Under the pieces are notes generated by a model. The model did no database searches. It was not told where the DNA came from and was given only the letters and a program-made list of their open reading frames with translations. Positions 34,212 through 44,301 of a DNA stretch of 64,000 nucleotides are shown one piece after another (position 1 is the first letter of the stretch; each line of letters starts with the position of its first letter). Position numbers and translations under genes: made by a program. The DNA is taken from the NCBI RefSeq assembly GCF_027627455.1, contig NZ_CP115483.1:3596001-3660000 (forward strand), read 5' to 3'. This stretch comes from Sphingobacterium sp. SYP-B4668. Its GTDB lineage: Bacteria > Bacteroidota > Bacteroidia > Sphingobacteriales > Sphingobacteriaceae.

Positions 34212-36338
34212 TTACGAGGGCACTTTTCGTGCCTTCTCTCTATCCCATATTCGGTGACCCTTCATAGCTGTGACGAAATCGGCTGTCAACTGGTCCTGTG
34301 ATTCGAAGACCACCCCTTCGTCTTTTTCATGCTTGGCAATGTACGACTGCTCTACGAGTTTTTCGGCACCTTTTGCAAATGCCAATGCCTTACAGTGTCT
34401 ATACCCCTCATTGATAAAATGGAAGTAATCCGGCTCATCTTCCAGCTTTGCTATCGAATTGCCCTCTGGTGTATAGAAAGCATCATAACATACCGACGCC
34501 TCCGTGAGATAGGTATGTTGGATAGCTGCCTCATCGCCCTCCTTGAATTTAACTTTACCCACATGGGTCGATATCAATACAGCAGTTGCTCCCTCCGCCT
34601 CCAACGCTTTTTTCATCACATCCACCGAGGCCTTGCTCACACCATCAGCGACCAAGAAGGCCACTTTTCGCGTTGCGATAGTGCCTTCCCCCGGAGCAGT
34701 TTGCATGCTCAGCGCTGCTGATTTCTCTACTTCTGGCTTAGGGGCTTGGATAGGGTATTCCGGGTGATTTTGGCGGGCAAACTGCAAAGTCAATTCATCC
34801 AATTGCTCAGGTGGTGTTAGTCCTAGATTGTCCCCTACCCGTGCTGCCAGCTCCTTATCGATTTGATGGAGTATCGCCAGCTCTCTTCTACGTACATCTA
34901 CCGAATTGACTTTAGACAGCTCAAAGCTGTAACCATTGATGATGTGTTCCTGCTCTGCTGTAGATTGTGAATTGAAAAACAGGCGCGCCTGCGTAAAGTG
35001 ATCGGCAAATGATGTTGACCGCCGCCTGACTTTGTATCCATCCACTTTTTCTTCATGGCTTTTGAATCCCGTTTCGCCTTTGAGCATCGCATGATACGGG
35101 CAGCCACCCCCCAAGCTGTTTGGAAAATAACTAACATTACCTTTCAAGATATCCTGCCTTCCAAAGCCATCTTTTTGATTGTTGAACTTCCCATTAATCG
35201 GCCTATTGATTGGGAGTTCATGAAAATTAGGGCCGCCCAAGCGATAGTTTTGTGTATCAGCATATGAGAATATCCGTCCCTGCAACAAAGGGTCGTTGGT
35301 CAAATCTATACCAGGTACTAGACGTCCGGGATCAAATGCCACCTGCTCCGTCTCCGCAAAGAAATTTTCTGGATTACGATTAAGTGTCATTGTACCAATG
35401 ATGGTAACCGGCACCACCTCCTCCGGAATGATTTTCGTGGCATCCAATAGGTCAAACGAATACTTAAGTTCATCCTCCTCCGGTACAAGTTGCACCCCCA
35501 AGTCCCATTGCGGAAAATTACCTTGCTCTATATTCTCCCACAAATCCCTCCTATGGAAATCCGAATCAAATCCCGATATCTTTTGTGCCTCGTTCCACGC
35601 GACTGAGTGCACGCCCAATTTGGGCTTCCAGTGGAATTTTACAAATGTACCCTTACCGGCTGCATTCACAAACTTGAATGTGTGCACACCAAAGCCCTCC
35701 ATCATCCTAAACGACCGCGGAATAGCCCGATCCGACATTGCCCACATCAGCATATGAGCAGATTCCGGCATCAGCGATATGAAATCCCAGAAGGTGTCAT
35801 GCGCCGAGGCCGCCTGTGGCATCTCATTATTGGGTTCGGGCTTTACCGCATGTACCAAGTCCGGAAAATTCATCGCATCTTGGATAAAGAATACCGGGAT
35901 ATTATTACCTACCAAGTCATAGTTCCCCTCTTGGGTAAAAAATTTGACCGAAAATCCCCGTACATCACGGGCCAGATCGGTAGACCCCTTAAATCCCGCC
36001 ACCGTTGAAAATCGTATAAAAAGCGGCGTCACTGTTCCTTTCTTCAAAAAAGCGGCACTTGTATATTCAGATACATCGGCCGTCGCTTCAAATACACCAT
36101 GTGCACCAGAACCCCTTGCATGTACTACACGTTCGGGTATACGCTCCCGATCGAAGTGGGCCAGCTTATCCTGATAAATGAAATCCTCGATCAGTGCCGG
36201 CCCTCGTTCGCCGGCTTTCAACATATTATTGTTGTCATTGACCGGTACCCCATCATTCGTAGTCAACACCTTGTTGGCATTGTCTATCGTATGATCCTGG
36301 ATCTGTTGCACTTTTTTGTTTGCTTCTTGCTTAGCCAT
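34212..36338 (-). CDS. katE: large-subunit catalase (HPII / KatE type)
   Basis: Breaks down hydrogen peroxide. The 708-aa chain is of the large clade: an N-terminal extension, the haem-binding catalase core (distal His in RVVHARGSGAHG, Asn in FFIQDAMNFPD, proximal Tyr in RIFSYADTQNYRLG) and a C-terminal class I glutamine-amidotransferase-like domain (about 560-700; RKVAFLVADGVSKASVDVMK). Single gene with its own terminator. Large-subunit catalases often protect stationary-phase cells. No regulator site was recognised upstream. Confidence 0.97.
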   Translation of the reverse strand: MAKQEANKKVQQIQDHTIDNANKVLTTNDGVPVNDNNNMLKAGERGPALIEDFIYQDKLAHFDRERIPERVVHARGSGAHGVFEATADVSEYTSAAFLKKGTVTPLFIRFSTVAGFKGSTDLARDVRGFSVKFFTQEGNYDLVGNNIPVFFIQDAMNFPDLVHAVKPEPNNEMPQAASAHDTFWDFISLMPESAHMLMWAMSDRAIPRSFRMMEGFGVHTFKFVNAAGKGTFVKFHWKPKLGVHSVAWNEAQKISGFDSDFHRRDLWENIEQGNFPQWDLGVQLVPEEDELKYSFDLLDATKIIPEEVVPVTIIGTMTLNRNPENFFAETEQVAFDPGRLVPGIDLTNDPLLQGRIFSYADTQNYRLGGPNFHELPINRPINGKFNNQKDGFGRQDILKGNVSYFPNSLGGGCPYHAMLKGETGFKSHEEKVDGYKVRRRSTSFADHFTQARLFFNSQSTAEQEHIINGYSFELSKVNSVDVRRRELAILHQIDKELAARVGDNLGLTPPEQLDELTLQFARQNHPEYPIQAPKPEVEKSAALSMQTAPGEGTIATRKVAFLVADGVSKASVDVMKKALEAEGATAVLISTHVGKVKFKEGDEAAIQHTYLTEASVCYDAFYTPEGNSIAKLEDEPDYFHFINEGYRHCKALAFAKGAEKLVEQSYIAKHEKDEGVVFESQDQLTADFVTAMKGHRIWDREKARKVPS

Positions 36339-36530
36339 GTTTATACTGATTAGTGGTTACTTCCACCCGCCTTCTATTGAGACTCGATGATCAGGTGTAC
36401 CCTTATCAACAATCCAATCGCTATTTTGTTTACACCAGTGGCATTATTTAAGGATGTAACGCGTGGATATCCAATTACCACCCGTGTTGCCGTCTGTATG
36501 TAAAAAAACACCAATCAGCTCTCAAATGTC

Positions 36531-36567
36531 AAAAAAACAAGCCCCATCGGGTATACCGATAGGGCTT
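36531..36567 (-). terminator. terminator at the end of the mannan-locus operon
   Basis: Stem AAGCCCCATCGG / CCGATAGGGCTT with a 5-nt loop, 29 bp after the last gene of the operon; the minus-strand transcript continues into a T7 stretch. Confidence 0.8.
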
Positions 36568-36595
36568 TGCTGTACACGTCATGGACGGCTTATAC

Positions 36596-37732
36596 CTAGT
36601 TGATCAGATCCCAACGATAAGCTCCTTTCAGCTTAGCCGTGTGGCGTCCTGTCAGATCCGGGATCTGCTGGTCATCTTTTACCGTCATGCTAAAGTCCCA
36701 TGCCGCAGCAAGATCGGCCTCATCCCCCTTGACGACTTTAGCCTTGGTCATCAACGCCGTAATTTCTTGCTGGTCCTTGATCGATTTCCAAATCCGCAAG
36801 TCTTTCATATATCCCGATATCCGTCGATCTAGACTACCATTGCTCTTTATTTCGGCAAAGGCCGTCATGCTCAACTTGATGGCACTGGCCGAGTAGACAT
36901 CCCCACTGTTGCGCTTGGTAAACGTAGACTCCAGGACCCCATTTTTATACACCTTACCGACGATCAATGTCCCATTGCCATCCTTTTCCCCGTTAAAACC
37001 ATCGTCGCTATATACCGTCGCAAAATGCACCCATGTATTAGCGCTCTGCGGCATATCCACCCGTACTCCAGGCTCTAGCATGTTATGATACGAACTCATC
37101 GAATACGACATCCGTAGGTTTCGATTGTCAAAGTGATTGATCATCCAGCCTTGTCTTATATTTTGGCCACCATCCTCATGAAAGGTCGTCAACACCGCCC
37201 CAAATCCGTTGATTTGCGTCAGCTTTATCCAAGTTTCTACCGTAAATCGCTGCTTTCCTCTCTCGCCAAACGAAGCATATTCCGGACTTGATCCGAAATC
37301 AATGTAACCATCCCGTAGCCCGTCCACAAAGAGCTCGGCGGGCATCTGCAGATCTTCTGTCAATCGCGAGGCCAAAAACTGTGTTTTGGCATTATCCATT
37401 TCCTGGTAAGCAGCTGCGACGCTTTGGTCTTCCGGTATTGGACCATATTTAAATAGCAAGTAGTACTTATTGCCCAGACTGATGGCCTTCTTCAATATTT
37501 CCTTACTGCCCGTCGGGTACATCCCCGCTCGGGTACCATATGTCGCCTCTTTGTCCAGCGTCACCAACTGTTGTACCACTTGATCCACCTCCAGCATCCG
37601 CCCATCATTGATCGGTGGTTCCAATTTGATGGGTTCGTTGTCCGAGCAGGCCGTAAGCAACAGCACGAAGCAACCGATAACGAGGTTCAAATATCCCCGT
37701 GTTATTTTCTCTAGATTTAATGTATGTATCAT
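36596..37732 (-). CDS. LamG-fold surface lipoprotein (DUF4972-like), mannan locus
   Basis: A 378-aa lipoprotein (signal ending LLLTACSDN, cysteine 29) with a helical N-terminal part of about 120 residues followed by a concanavalin A/LamG-type beta sandwich (about 150-378; FTVETWIKLTQING, WVHFATVYSDDG, DLRIWKSIKDQQEI). A paralogue ends the third SusC/SusD locus of this window at 60568. Such proteins in glycan-use loci usually bind the polysaccharide at the cell surface; binding is inferred. Last gene of the operon, 11 bp after the GH76 gene. Confidence 0.82.
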   Translation of the reverse strand: MIHTLNLEKITRGYLNLVIGCFVLLLTACSDNEPIKLEPPINDGRMLEVDQVVQQLVTLDKEATYGTRAGMYPTGSKEILKKAISLGNKYYLLFKYGPIPEDQSVAAAYQEMDNAKTQFLASRLTEDLQMPAELFVDGLRDGYIDFGSSPEYASFGERGKQRFTVETWIKLTQINGFGAVLTTFHEDGGQNIRQGWMINHFDNRNLRMSYSMSSYHNMLEPGVRVDMPQSANTWVHFATVYSDDGFNGEKDGNGTLIVGKVYKNGVLESTFTKRNSGDVYSASAIKLSMTAFAEIKSNGSLDRRISGYMKDLRIWKSIKDQQEITALMTKAKVVKGDEADLAAAWDFSMTVKDDQQIPDLTGRHTAKLKGAYRWDLIN

Positions 37733-37743
37733 GATTATGTCTA

Positions 37744-38919
37744 TTATTGGTCGGCAATGGATGGAATCAACAACATCAAGGCCGGGATACCGCTCGCATC
37801 ATAGCAGGAGACGACCTCGTCCGTACCCACTTTCTTAAGATAATTTTTCGACGTCAGCTTACGCGCTTGATCCCGGTTGCTCCAACCATAGTCTATCGTT
37901 CGTCTCAACCAAGGCAAGTACTCCGTCTTGCCACCCACTTCTATCAATCGGATCATATACTGCGCAAATATGGCCGTATAGATTCCTTTCTCCTCGCTCG
38001 GCTCCGAGGGGAGGATAGCATAGGGGGCCGACATGACATCCCGTGTATAATTGGCCATCAGTACCGCTTGGTCCAAATATTTGGCATCCTTCGTAATCGC
38101 ATACAATTCCGTTGCTGCACCTATGGCACTCCCTTGATTGTAAACATGGAGGGTCCAATTGGGGCTCCCATTTCCATGTTTTGAATCCGCGATACGTCCC
38201 GTAAGCGGATCGTAGATATTGTCAGAAGACCACTGGTAGATCTCCTTTGCCTTGTTGAGGTAATCTTCCTTCTTGGTGATATTATACAGCGTCGCTGCCG
38301 CTACTACTGTTGGGTAGTTGATGCAGGACATCTTGCCCACACGACCAAAAGTCCAATCCCAAAACATACCACCATGCTCGGTATCATAAGAGCCGGGATC
38401 CAATCCCGGTACCCCATACCATACCCGGTCAAAACCCGATTCAGCATGCGCCAGGTACTTCGGGTCACCCGTCACCTCATACGCGCGAGCCATCGAGATG
38501 ACCCACCACATGATGTCATCATAGATAAACCATTCTTTGTCATTCGTCCAATCGTAGTTGGCATACTGCTTTCCATTGCCCTCATACAGGTCTTCGATAC
38601 GTTTGAGGTTTTCAGGGGTTTTATTCCGCTTATAGGCATTCATGGCCATATCCCAATACACCGCTTGTGTCCATATGGCACCTACCGCCTGTGGCTTATT
38701 CGAGTCGCGGAGGTAGATCTTGCGAACAGGGTCGTACAGATGCTCGTTAAAAGCCTTGTAGGCCTCGTCGATATCCGTATTCGTATATTTCGGAACGACG
38801 TCATAATCCGGCACAAAATTTCCGTCGTCAAACTCCTTGTTGCACGATATGTTGACCAAGGCTCCTAACAAGAAGAAGCCATGGAGGATATATGAGGTCA
38901 TATTTTTAAATAAATGCAT
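37744..38919 (-). CDS. GH76-family endo-alpha-1,6-mannanase lipoprotein
   Basis: A 391-aa (alpha/alpha)6-barrel enzyme with a lipoprotein signal (NISCNKEF). The GH76 catalytic pair of aspartates is in WFIYDDIMWWVI; further family motifs are AIWTQAVYWDMAMNAY, TFGRVGKMSCINYPTV, and TLHVYNQGSAIGAATEL. GH76 enzymes cut alpha-1,6-mannan backbones of yeast mannan and related glycans at the cell surface or in the periplasm. It directly follows SusD in an operon led by an ECF sigma factor, so this locus probably uses alpha-mannan. Start ATG 38919; MTSY six codons on is also possible. Confidence 0.94.
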   Translation of the reverse strand: MHLFKNMTSYILHGFFLLGALVNISCNKEFDDGNFVPDYDVVPKYTNTDIDEAYKAFNEHLYDPVRKIYLRDSNKPQAVGAIWTQAVYWDMAMNAYKRNKTPENLKRIEDLYEGNGKQYANYDWTNDKEWFIYDDIMWWVISMARAYEVTGDPKYLAHAESGFDRVWYGVPGLDPGSYDTEHGGMFWDWTFGRVGKMSCINYPTVVAAATLYNITKKEDYLNKAKEIYQWSSDNIYDPLTGRIADSKHGNGSPNWTLHVYNQGSAIGAATELYAITKDAKYLDQAVLMANYTRDVMSAPYAILPSEPSEEKGIYTAIFAQYMIRLIEVGGKTEYLPWLRRTIDYGWSNRDQARKLTSKNYLKKVGTDEVVSCYDASGIPALMLLIPSIADQ

Positions 38920-38930
38920 ATTCTTAAGTG

Positions 38931-40847
38931 TTAATATCCAGGATTTTGTTGCAATGCTTTGTCTATATCAATCTCCTTTTGTGGAATCGGGAAGAAGTAC
39001 TGTCGCTTCGCGAATACCCGATCCTCAACTTTGGTCCGTTGTAGAAAAGCCGTACCATCAGCTTCTACATTCATACCGTAGATGGCTTTATTTTGATTTT
39101 GCTCGGCTGTACCCCATCTTCTCACATCAAAGAACCGGCTATTCTCAAACGAGAGCTCCACCCTCCGCTCTGCGCGGATAGCGGCAGTCATCTCGGCCTC
39201 CGAACTGGGCACCGGTAGCGCGTCCACACCCGCTCCATACAAAGGTATCCCCGCACGCTGCCTGATCAGGTTGAGATATTTCACCACCTCCGAATTTCCG
39301 GGATCTGATTCATGCAATGCCTCTGCATAGTTGAGGTATACCTGCGCCAGACGCAATAATATGCAGACCCTATCTTCGGTATTACGAGGTCCTTCTGGTG
39401 CAGATTTGCGCACCACATAGCCCGTCTTGGAGTAATCGTTGACCCCTTGCAATTTACCGGCATTGCCCGAATAGCTCAAATCCGTGTAGATAGCGCCATC
39501 CCGATCAAACAACCACTTTTGGCCACTAAAGGTGATATCCGAGTAAAATCGGGGTTCCCTATTCACGTACATCATGCCCACATTGGCAGGTGCGAAGATG
39601 CGGCTATTGTTGGCCGGATCTCTATAATCCGAGGGATTTAAGCCCGTTTCGGCATAATTGGCCGCTGCCTGCACGATAGGGGTCTTCCCATCCGCCTGAT
39701 AGCCTGTGATCGGCAATCGTCCATTTTTCATGAAATATGCGTCCACCATTTCTTGGGTAGCTCCTAAAGCCCCACCTCCCTTATATTGATCGGTGGTCCC
39801 TTTATGATTGGGGGTACGGTCGTACTGCATCGTCCCGGCCGAGGTGCTTATCCTATAAAATACAAGCTCCTTATAGGAGGAAAGCTCCGAAAAGGCTCCC
39901 CGAGTCGCACGCCTAATAGAGGCATAGGGATCCAGCACGCCATTTGTCATACTGCGCTCCAGATCGTAGAAACGGGGGACAAAATCTTGTATAAATGCGC
40001 GTGTCTCATCAGCAGCAGCCTTCCACTTTGCTTTTATTTCAGCAGCATTTGCTGTTGGAAATAGTTTCTTACCGTCTGCATTGACCAGACCAGCATAATA
40101 GCTGTTGCTTCCGTTGAAAAGGTGGCTGGCACGCAGCATCATGGCCTCGATTATAAATGCCCGTGCGATCGTTTGATCGATGCGTCCATACCCGTCGCTA
40201 CTCGGATTGCTCTCCAAGGATACATGTAGTATCAAACCCGTATTGACCGCCGCACGCAGCTCGGCGATGATGTAATCAAAGCACTCGTCTACCGAGTTCC
40301 TAGGTATCTGCAATTGATCCAAAGGTGTATCTTGGCCCACAATCTTTTCAATGATCGGCACCGGACCATACGCACGGACCAAGTAGAAGTAATACATTGC
40401 CCGCAGTGCTCGAGCCTCTGCCGCCCATTGGGCCTTCAGATTGGCCGGCACTTCTGGGTTGCCATTGACCCGCTCCATAAAAATCGTGGCTTCGTGTATC
40501 CCTACATACCAGCTTTTCCAACGGCGGGCGATCAAGCCATCATTGGCATTGATGGTATTGTTGTTCCACATGTGGGATTGCACATGTGCCCAGGTGTATT
40601 CGGCCTCATCACTTGCCGCCGTCCAAGGTCCATAGGTTTTATAAAGCTCGCCCTCGTGCAATTGACGTTGATTGTACTCGTCCGGAATATAGGTGTATAT
40701 CCCGGCCAGATACTTTTGCGTATCCTCCCGATTGGTAAATATCTTATCCAGTGACAATCGATCTTGCGGCACCTGCTCCAGATATTTTGAACATCCCGTC
40801 AACATCCACACACAGGCCAGCATCCATATTAATGTATTGCAGTTCAT
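38931..40847 (-). CDS. SusD/RagB-family outer-membrane glycan-binding lipoprotein (mannan locus)
   Basis: A 638-aa SusD-type lipoprotein, lipidated at the cysteine in WMLTGCSKYLEQVP. It has the conserved N-terminal TPR-like region (AEARALRAMYYFYLVRAYGPVPII) and the C-terminal block (LRLAQVYLNYAEALHE, LNLIRQRAGIP, ERRVELSFENSRFFDVRRWG, YFFPIPQKEID) that defines the family. SusD caps the SusC barrel and hands it oligosaccharides. It starts 10 bp after susC and precedes the GH76 gene by 11 bp. Confidence 0.96.
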   Translation of the reverse strand: MNCNTLIWMLACVWMLTGCSKYLEQVPQDRLSLDKIFTNREDTQKYLAGIYTYIPDEYNQRQLHEGELYKTYGPWTAASDEAEYTWAHVQSHMWNNNTINANDGLIARRWKSWYVGIHEATIFMERVNGNPEVPANLKAQWAAEARALRAMYYFYLVRAYGPVPIIEKIVGQDTPLDQLQIPRNSVDECFDYIIAELRAAVNTGLILHVSLESNPSSDGYGRIDQTIARAFIIEAMMLRASHLFNGSNSYYAGLVNADGKKLFPTANAAEIKAKWKAAADETRAFIQDFVPRFYDLERSMTNGVLDPYASIRRATRGAFSELSSYKELVFYRISTSAGTMQYDRTPNHKGTTDQYKGGGALGATQEMVDAYFMKNGRLPITGYQADGKTPIVQAAANYAETGLNPSDYRDPANNSRIFAPANVGMMYVNREPRFYSDITFSGQKWLFDRDGAIYTDLSYSGNAGKLQGVNDYSKTGYVVRKSAPEGPRNTEDRVCILLRLAQVYLNYAEALHESDPGNSEVVKYLNLIRQRAGIPLYGAGVDALPVPSSEAEMTAAIRAERRVELSFENSRFFDVRRWGTAEQNQNKAIYGMNVEADGTAFLQRTKVEDRVFAKRQYFFPIPQKEIDIDKALQQNPGY

Positions 40848-40857
40848 ATCGTTTATT

Positions 40858-43800
40858 TTAAAAAGAGAAATTAATACCGAATGAATAAGACTTCATATTC
40901 GGATAGCTTGTTCCATTATTCGTATTGAGCTCTGGGTCCCACAGTTTGAATTTGCTCCAAGTCAATAGATTGGTCCCCATCAGATAGAGATCGACCTTAT
41001 CTATCCCCACCCGTGCAAACCATTCTTTGGGCAGGTTGTAGTTGACCTGCAAGGTCTTCAAGCGTAGAAAGCTCACATCTTTTTGCCACCACGTACTGCT
41101 TTGAAAATTGTTGATATTACTCGTTTGGTCCGATCCATAGGCCAAGCGTGGGTAAAATGCATCTTGCCGAGGGTTGTCGGCAGTCCATCTATCCGTAATA
41201 TTGGAAAAAAGGTTGCCACCACCGCCATCACCCACAAACGGATGGATACTGGTCCCTTGGAGCATACGATCGGCCCCCTCTATCCCTTGAAAGAGCACCC
41301 CCAATGAGAGTCTTTTGTAGGTGGTATTAATCCCAAATCCATAAACCATCCGAGGCACATCTCCACGACCAATATAGACTTGATCGTAGGCATCGATGAC
41401 ACCGTCACCATTTTGGTCTTTATACTTAATATCTCCAGCCTTTACCTCGCCAAATTGGGTCGGAAAAGGGCGATTTACCCCTTCTTTATCAACAGCCGAA
41501 AGGGATTCATAACGTTGTATATCTAGGATTTCGTCCTGGGTATACAGCCCTGCGGCCTCATAGCCCCTTCTGGCGTTGACATTCGTACCTCTCTTGTTCA
41601 TCCAGGCATAGCGCTGATCGGGCTGGTCGCTATCCACCCACTTATCCTTATTAAAGGTCAGATTACCCCGAAGGTAGATTTGCCAATCCTCATTGATACG
41701 CTTGTTGTATTCCAATGTCCCATCGATACCCTTGTTTTCGATCACCCCCACATTGCCATACGGATCGGACATGTAGCCCAAGAAGGAGGGGATGGACTCG
41801 TTGCGCTGCAACAAGATACCCGAGCGGCGCTCTTTAAACAAGTCTACGATGACCGAAAGGCTGCTGTTCAGTACTTTAAACTCGATTCCCAAATCTTGCT
41901 TATGCGATTCCTCCCAACCGATATTCACGGCATTGTTGTTCACTTTCACGCCAGGTCTACGTCCGCCTGCACTCCCCCAATTGTATCCAAATCCATTGTC
42001 AAATTGCATCTGTTCGAGGTACATAAATCTTCTACCCGACACATTCGAGTTGCCGATGATACCATTGGTGTAGCGCAATTTGAGGAAATTGATTGTCGAC
42101 GCCAATGGCTGCCAGAAGCGCTCATTGGACGGTACCCATCCTATCCCAAATGCCGGGAATACCCCAAATCTGCGCTCCGGGGTAAAGTTTTCCGAACCAT
42201 TGTATCCAACATTGAATTCGGCAAAATACCGGTCGTCATATGAATAAATCGCCCGTCCCGCTACACCTAGCGTGCGATAAGGGATAGCATCTTCCAAGCT
42301 CCCTACCGGATACAACAAGCGACTCTGTTGATTATACAGGAATAATCCCCCTACACGATGTTTGCCAAAAGCCCGGTCATAGTTCAAGGAAGCCTCCAAG
42401 TAGGTCTTCTTCTCGTTACCATCCGAGCGCTGCTCAAATCCGAGCACATCCGATCCGGCGTAGGTCTGCACCAGAATAGGGCGACCATCCATATCATAGG
42501 GCACATCCCTATTGGCAAAGTAATAGGTCGATTCGCGCTTGCTCTGCATGATGTTCACACTGTTGTACACATCATAGGCAAACATACCCGAGAGCTTCAA
42601 CCCTTCGGTCAGCATGCCCAGATCCTGATTCACCCGTAGATTGGAATAGACCTGGTTGCGCGTCTGGTTACTGTAGCCCCTACGGGTAGCGTCAGCATAC
42701 GGATTGCGAAATCCGCCATTGGGATTGATCCCGGGGACATAGGCTTTGCCATCCACAAAAAACATGCGCGGATAGTCTACAGGCGTTATTTCCATCGAAG
42801 CCGAATAAATCGACGAAGAGCTGATCGCTGGATAATTCCCCTCGCCCAGATAGCCCTGCGCTCCGATTTCAACGGTGGTGGTTGGTGTCACCTTCAAGTT
42901 TAGATTCGTTGTAAAATTGTATCGATTGAAACTCATCTTCGAATTGTACGATTCAAGAGACTCCGTCCGCATCAATCCCTTTTCGTTGAAATAACTCACC
43001 GAAGCGTAGTAATTGGCTGATTCACTCCCACCACGTACATTGACATTCGCACGTCTATTCTGACCGAAATCATTAAAAATACTCGATAGCCAATCGACAT
43101 TCGGGTACAGATAAGGGTCGAAGTTGGCACGTGTACGTTCGATATATTGTTCGGAGTACTTCGGCTGTTGATTTCCATTTGCTAGCGCTTCGTTGGCCGT
43201 GGCCATATAATCCAACCCGTCGATCAATTCGGCCCGTTGCGTAAATTGGGTAATGGTCTCATAATAATCCACACTTACCACGGGCTTTCCGATCCTCCCG
43301 GGCTTGGTCTTCACGATAATGACCCCATTGGCCCCACGCACCCCGTATACCGCTGTAGCCGAAGCATCTTTCAGGACGGTCAGAGACTCTACATCTTCCG
43401 GATCGATATCGTTAAAAGACCGTTCGACCCCATCGACCAGCACCAGCGGGCGCGATGCATTGGGCGTCGCAATACCCCGTATCCAGATATCCGCGGCATC
43501 ACGCCCCGGCTCACCGGTGCGTTGCACAGCCACTACCCCCGCCAGTCGACCGGCCAGCACTGTAGACAGACTGGACGAAGGCGTCTTGATATCGGTCATC
43601 TTCAGATTGGATTGCGCACCGATATTGCTGATACGCCGCTGCTGTCCAAATCCCACAATGACGAGCTCATCCAGCTCGTTCACGATCGGTGTCAGCACCA
43701 CATCCAAGATGTTGCTCCCCGATGTGAACTTTTCTTCACGCGCCACATAGCCCACCTTGCTAAAGACCAGTTGGTCATCTGCCTGACCGAGCATGATTTC

Positions 43801-44250
43801 GTAGCGCCCGTCATCATCCGTCTGGGTGACGGTATTGGATTTGCTTGCCGTGACCGTAGCCCCAGCTACGGCTCCCCCCTGTTCGTCCCGCACCACGCCC
43901 GTCACTTTACGTTGCTGCAGGCGCGCACCCGGTGTAGCCGCCCTCCGGGATGCCTGCTGTGCGATCAGCACCTGACTCCCCTCAATGGAATACGAAAAAT
44001 TGGCCTCATCTGACAATTCGCCGAGCACCTCCGGAAGGCGCTTATTTTTTGCGGCAATGTTCACGCGTTTTTGCTCCAGTTCAGTTCCCGTAGGATAAAA
44101 AAAGACATATGGACTTTGTTTTTCAATCTCTTGAAAAACCTGTTTCAATGTCCCATTATGAACCTGTACAGAAAGCATGGGCTGTGGATATGCGGAATAG
44201 GCCAGCAATAATCCTCCCCCAATAAGCATTGATCTTTTTAAGAAATTCAT
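40858..44250 (-). CDS. SusC/RagA-family TonB-linked outer-membrane transporter with STN domain (mannan locus)
   Basis: A 1130-aa TonB-dependent transporter. After the signal peptide (ending near residue 22) comes an STN secretin/TonB short N-terminal domain (about 25-95, TLKQVFQEIEKQSPYVFFYP), a carboxypeptidase-like domain (about 115-195, KVTGVVRDEQGGAVAGATV), the plug (PLVLVDGVERSFNDIDPEDVESLTVLKDASATAVYG) and the beta barrel to the C-terminus. The STN domain is the signalling device that talks to FecR-type anti-sigma factors, which sit right upstream here, so substrate binding should switch on the operon. It should import mannan oligosaccharides. Confidence 0.96.
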   Translation of the reverse strand: MNFLKRSMLIGGGLLLAYSAYPQPMLSVQVHNGTLKQVFQEIEKQSPYVFFYPTGTELEQKRVNIAAKNKRLPEVLGELSDEANFSYSIEGSQVLIAQQASRRAATPGARLQQRKVTGVVRDEQGGAVAGATVTASKSNTVTQTDDDGRYEIMLGQADDQLVFSKVGYVAREEKFTSGSNILDVVLTPIVNELDELVIVGFGQQRRISNIGAQSNLKMTDIKTPSSSLSTVLAGRLAGVVAVQRTGEPGRDAADIWIRGIATPNASRPLVLVDGVERSFNDIDPEDVESLTVLKDASATAVYGVRGANGVIIVKTKPGRIGKPVVSVDYYETITQFTQRAELIDGLDYMATANEALANGNQQPKYSEQYIERTRANFDPYLYPNVDWLSSIFNDFGQNRRANVNVRGGSESANYYASVSYFNEKGLMRTESLESYNSKMSFNRYNFTTNLNLKVTPTTTVEIGAQGYLGEGNYPAISSSSIYSASMEITPVDYPRMFFVDGKAYVPGINPNGGFRNPYADATRRGYSNQTRNQVYSNLRVNQDLGMLTEGLKLSGMFAYDVYNSVNIMQSKRESTYYFANRDVPYDMDGRPILVQTYAGSDVLGFEQRSDGNEKKTYLEASLNYDRAFGKHRVGGLFLYNQQSRLLYPVGSLEDAIPYRTLGVAGRAIYSYDDRYFAEFNVGYNGSENFTPERRFGVFPAFGIGWVPSNERFWQPLASTINFLKLRYTNGIIGNSNVSGRRFMYLEQMQFDNGFGYNWGSAGGRRPGVKVNNNAVNIGWEESHKQDLGIEFKVLNSSLSVIVDLFKERRSGILLQRNESIPSFLGYMSDPYGNVGVIENKGIDGTLEYNKRINEDWQIYLRGNLTFNKDKWVDSDQPDQRYAWMNKRGTNVNARRGYEAAGLYTQDEILDIQRYESLSAVDKEGVNRPFPTQFGEVKAGDIKYKDQNGDGVIDAYDQVYIGRGDVPRMVYGFGINTTYKRLSLGVLFQGIEGADRMLQGTSIHPFVGDGGGGNLFSNITDRWTADNPRQDAFYPRLAYGSDQTSNINNFQSSTWWQKDVSFLRLKTLQVNYNLPKEWFARVGIDKVDLYLMGTNLLTWSKFKLWDPELNTNNGTSYPNMKSYSFGINFSF

Positions 44251-44301
44251 GAAATGGTTTAGTTAGTATATTCGGTATGTAAGTTGATTGGTATAGCGCG
44301 G

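Noticed and set aside
43237..44013. 258-codon open frame antisense to the mannan-locus susC
   Set aside because: It lies wholly inside a clear SusC gene on the other strand and its product, rich in His, Arg and Pro, resembles no protein; it is a shadow of codon bias.
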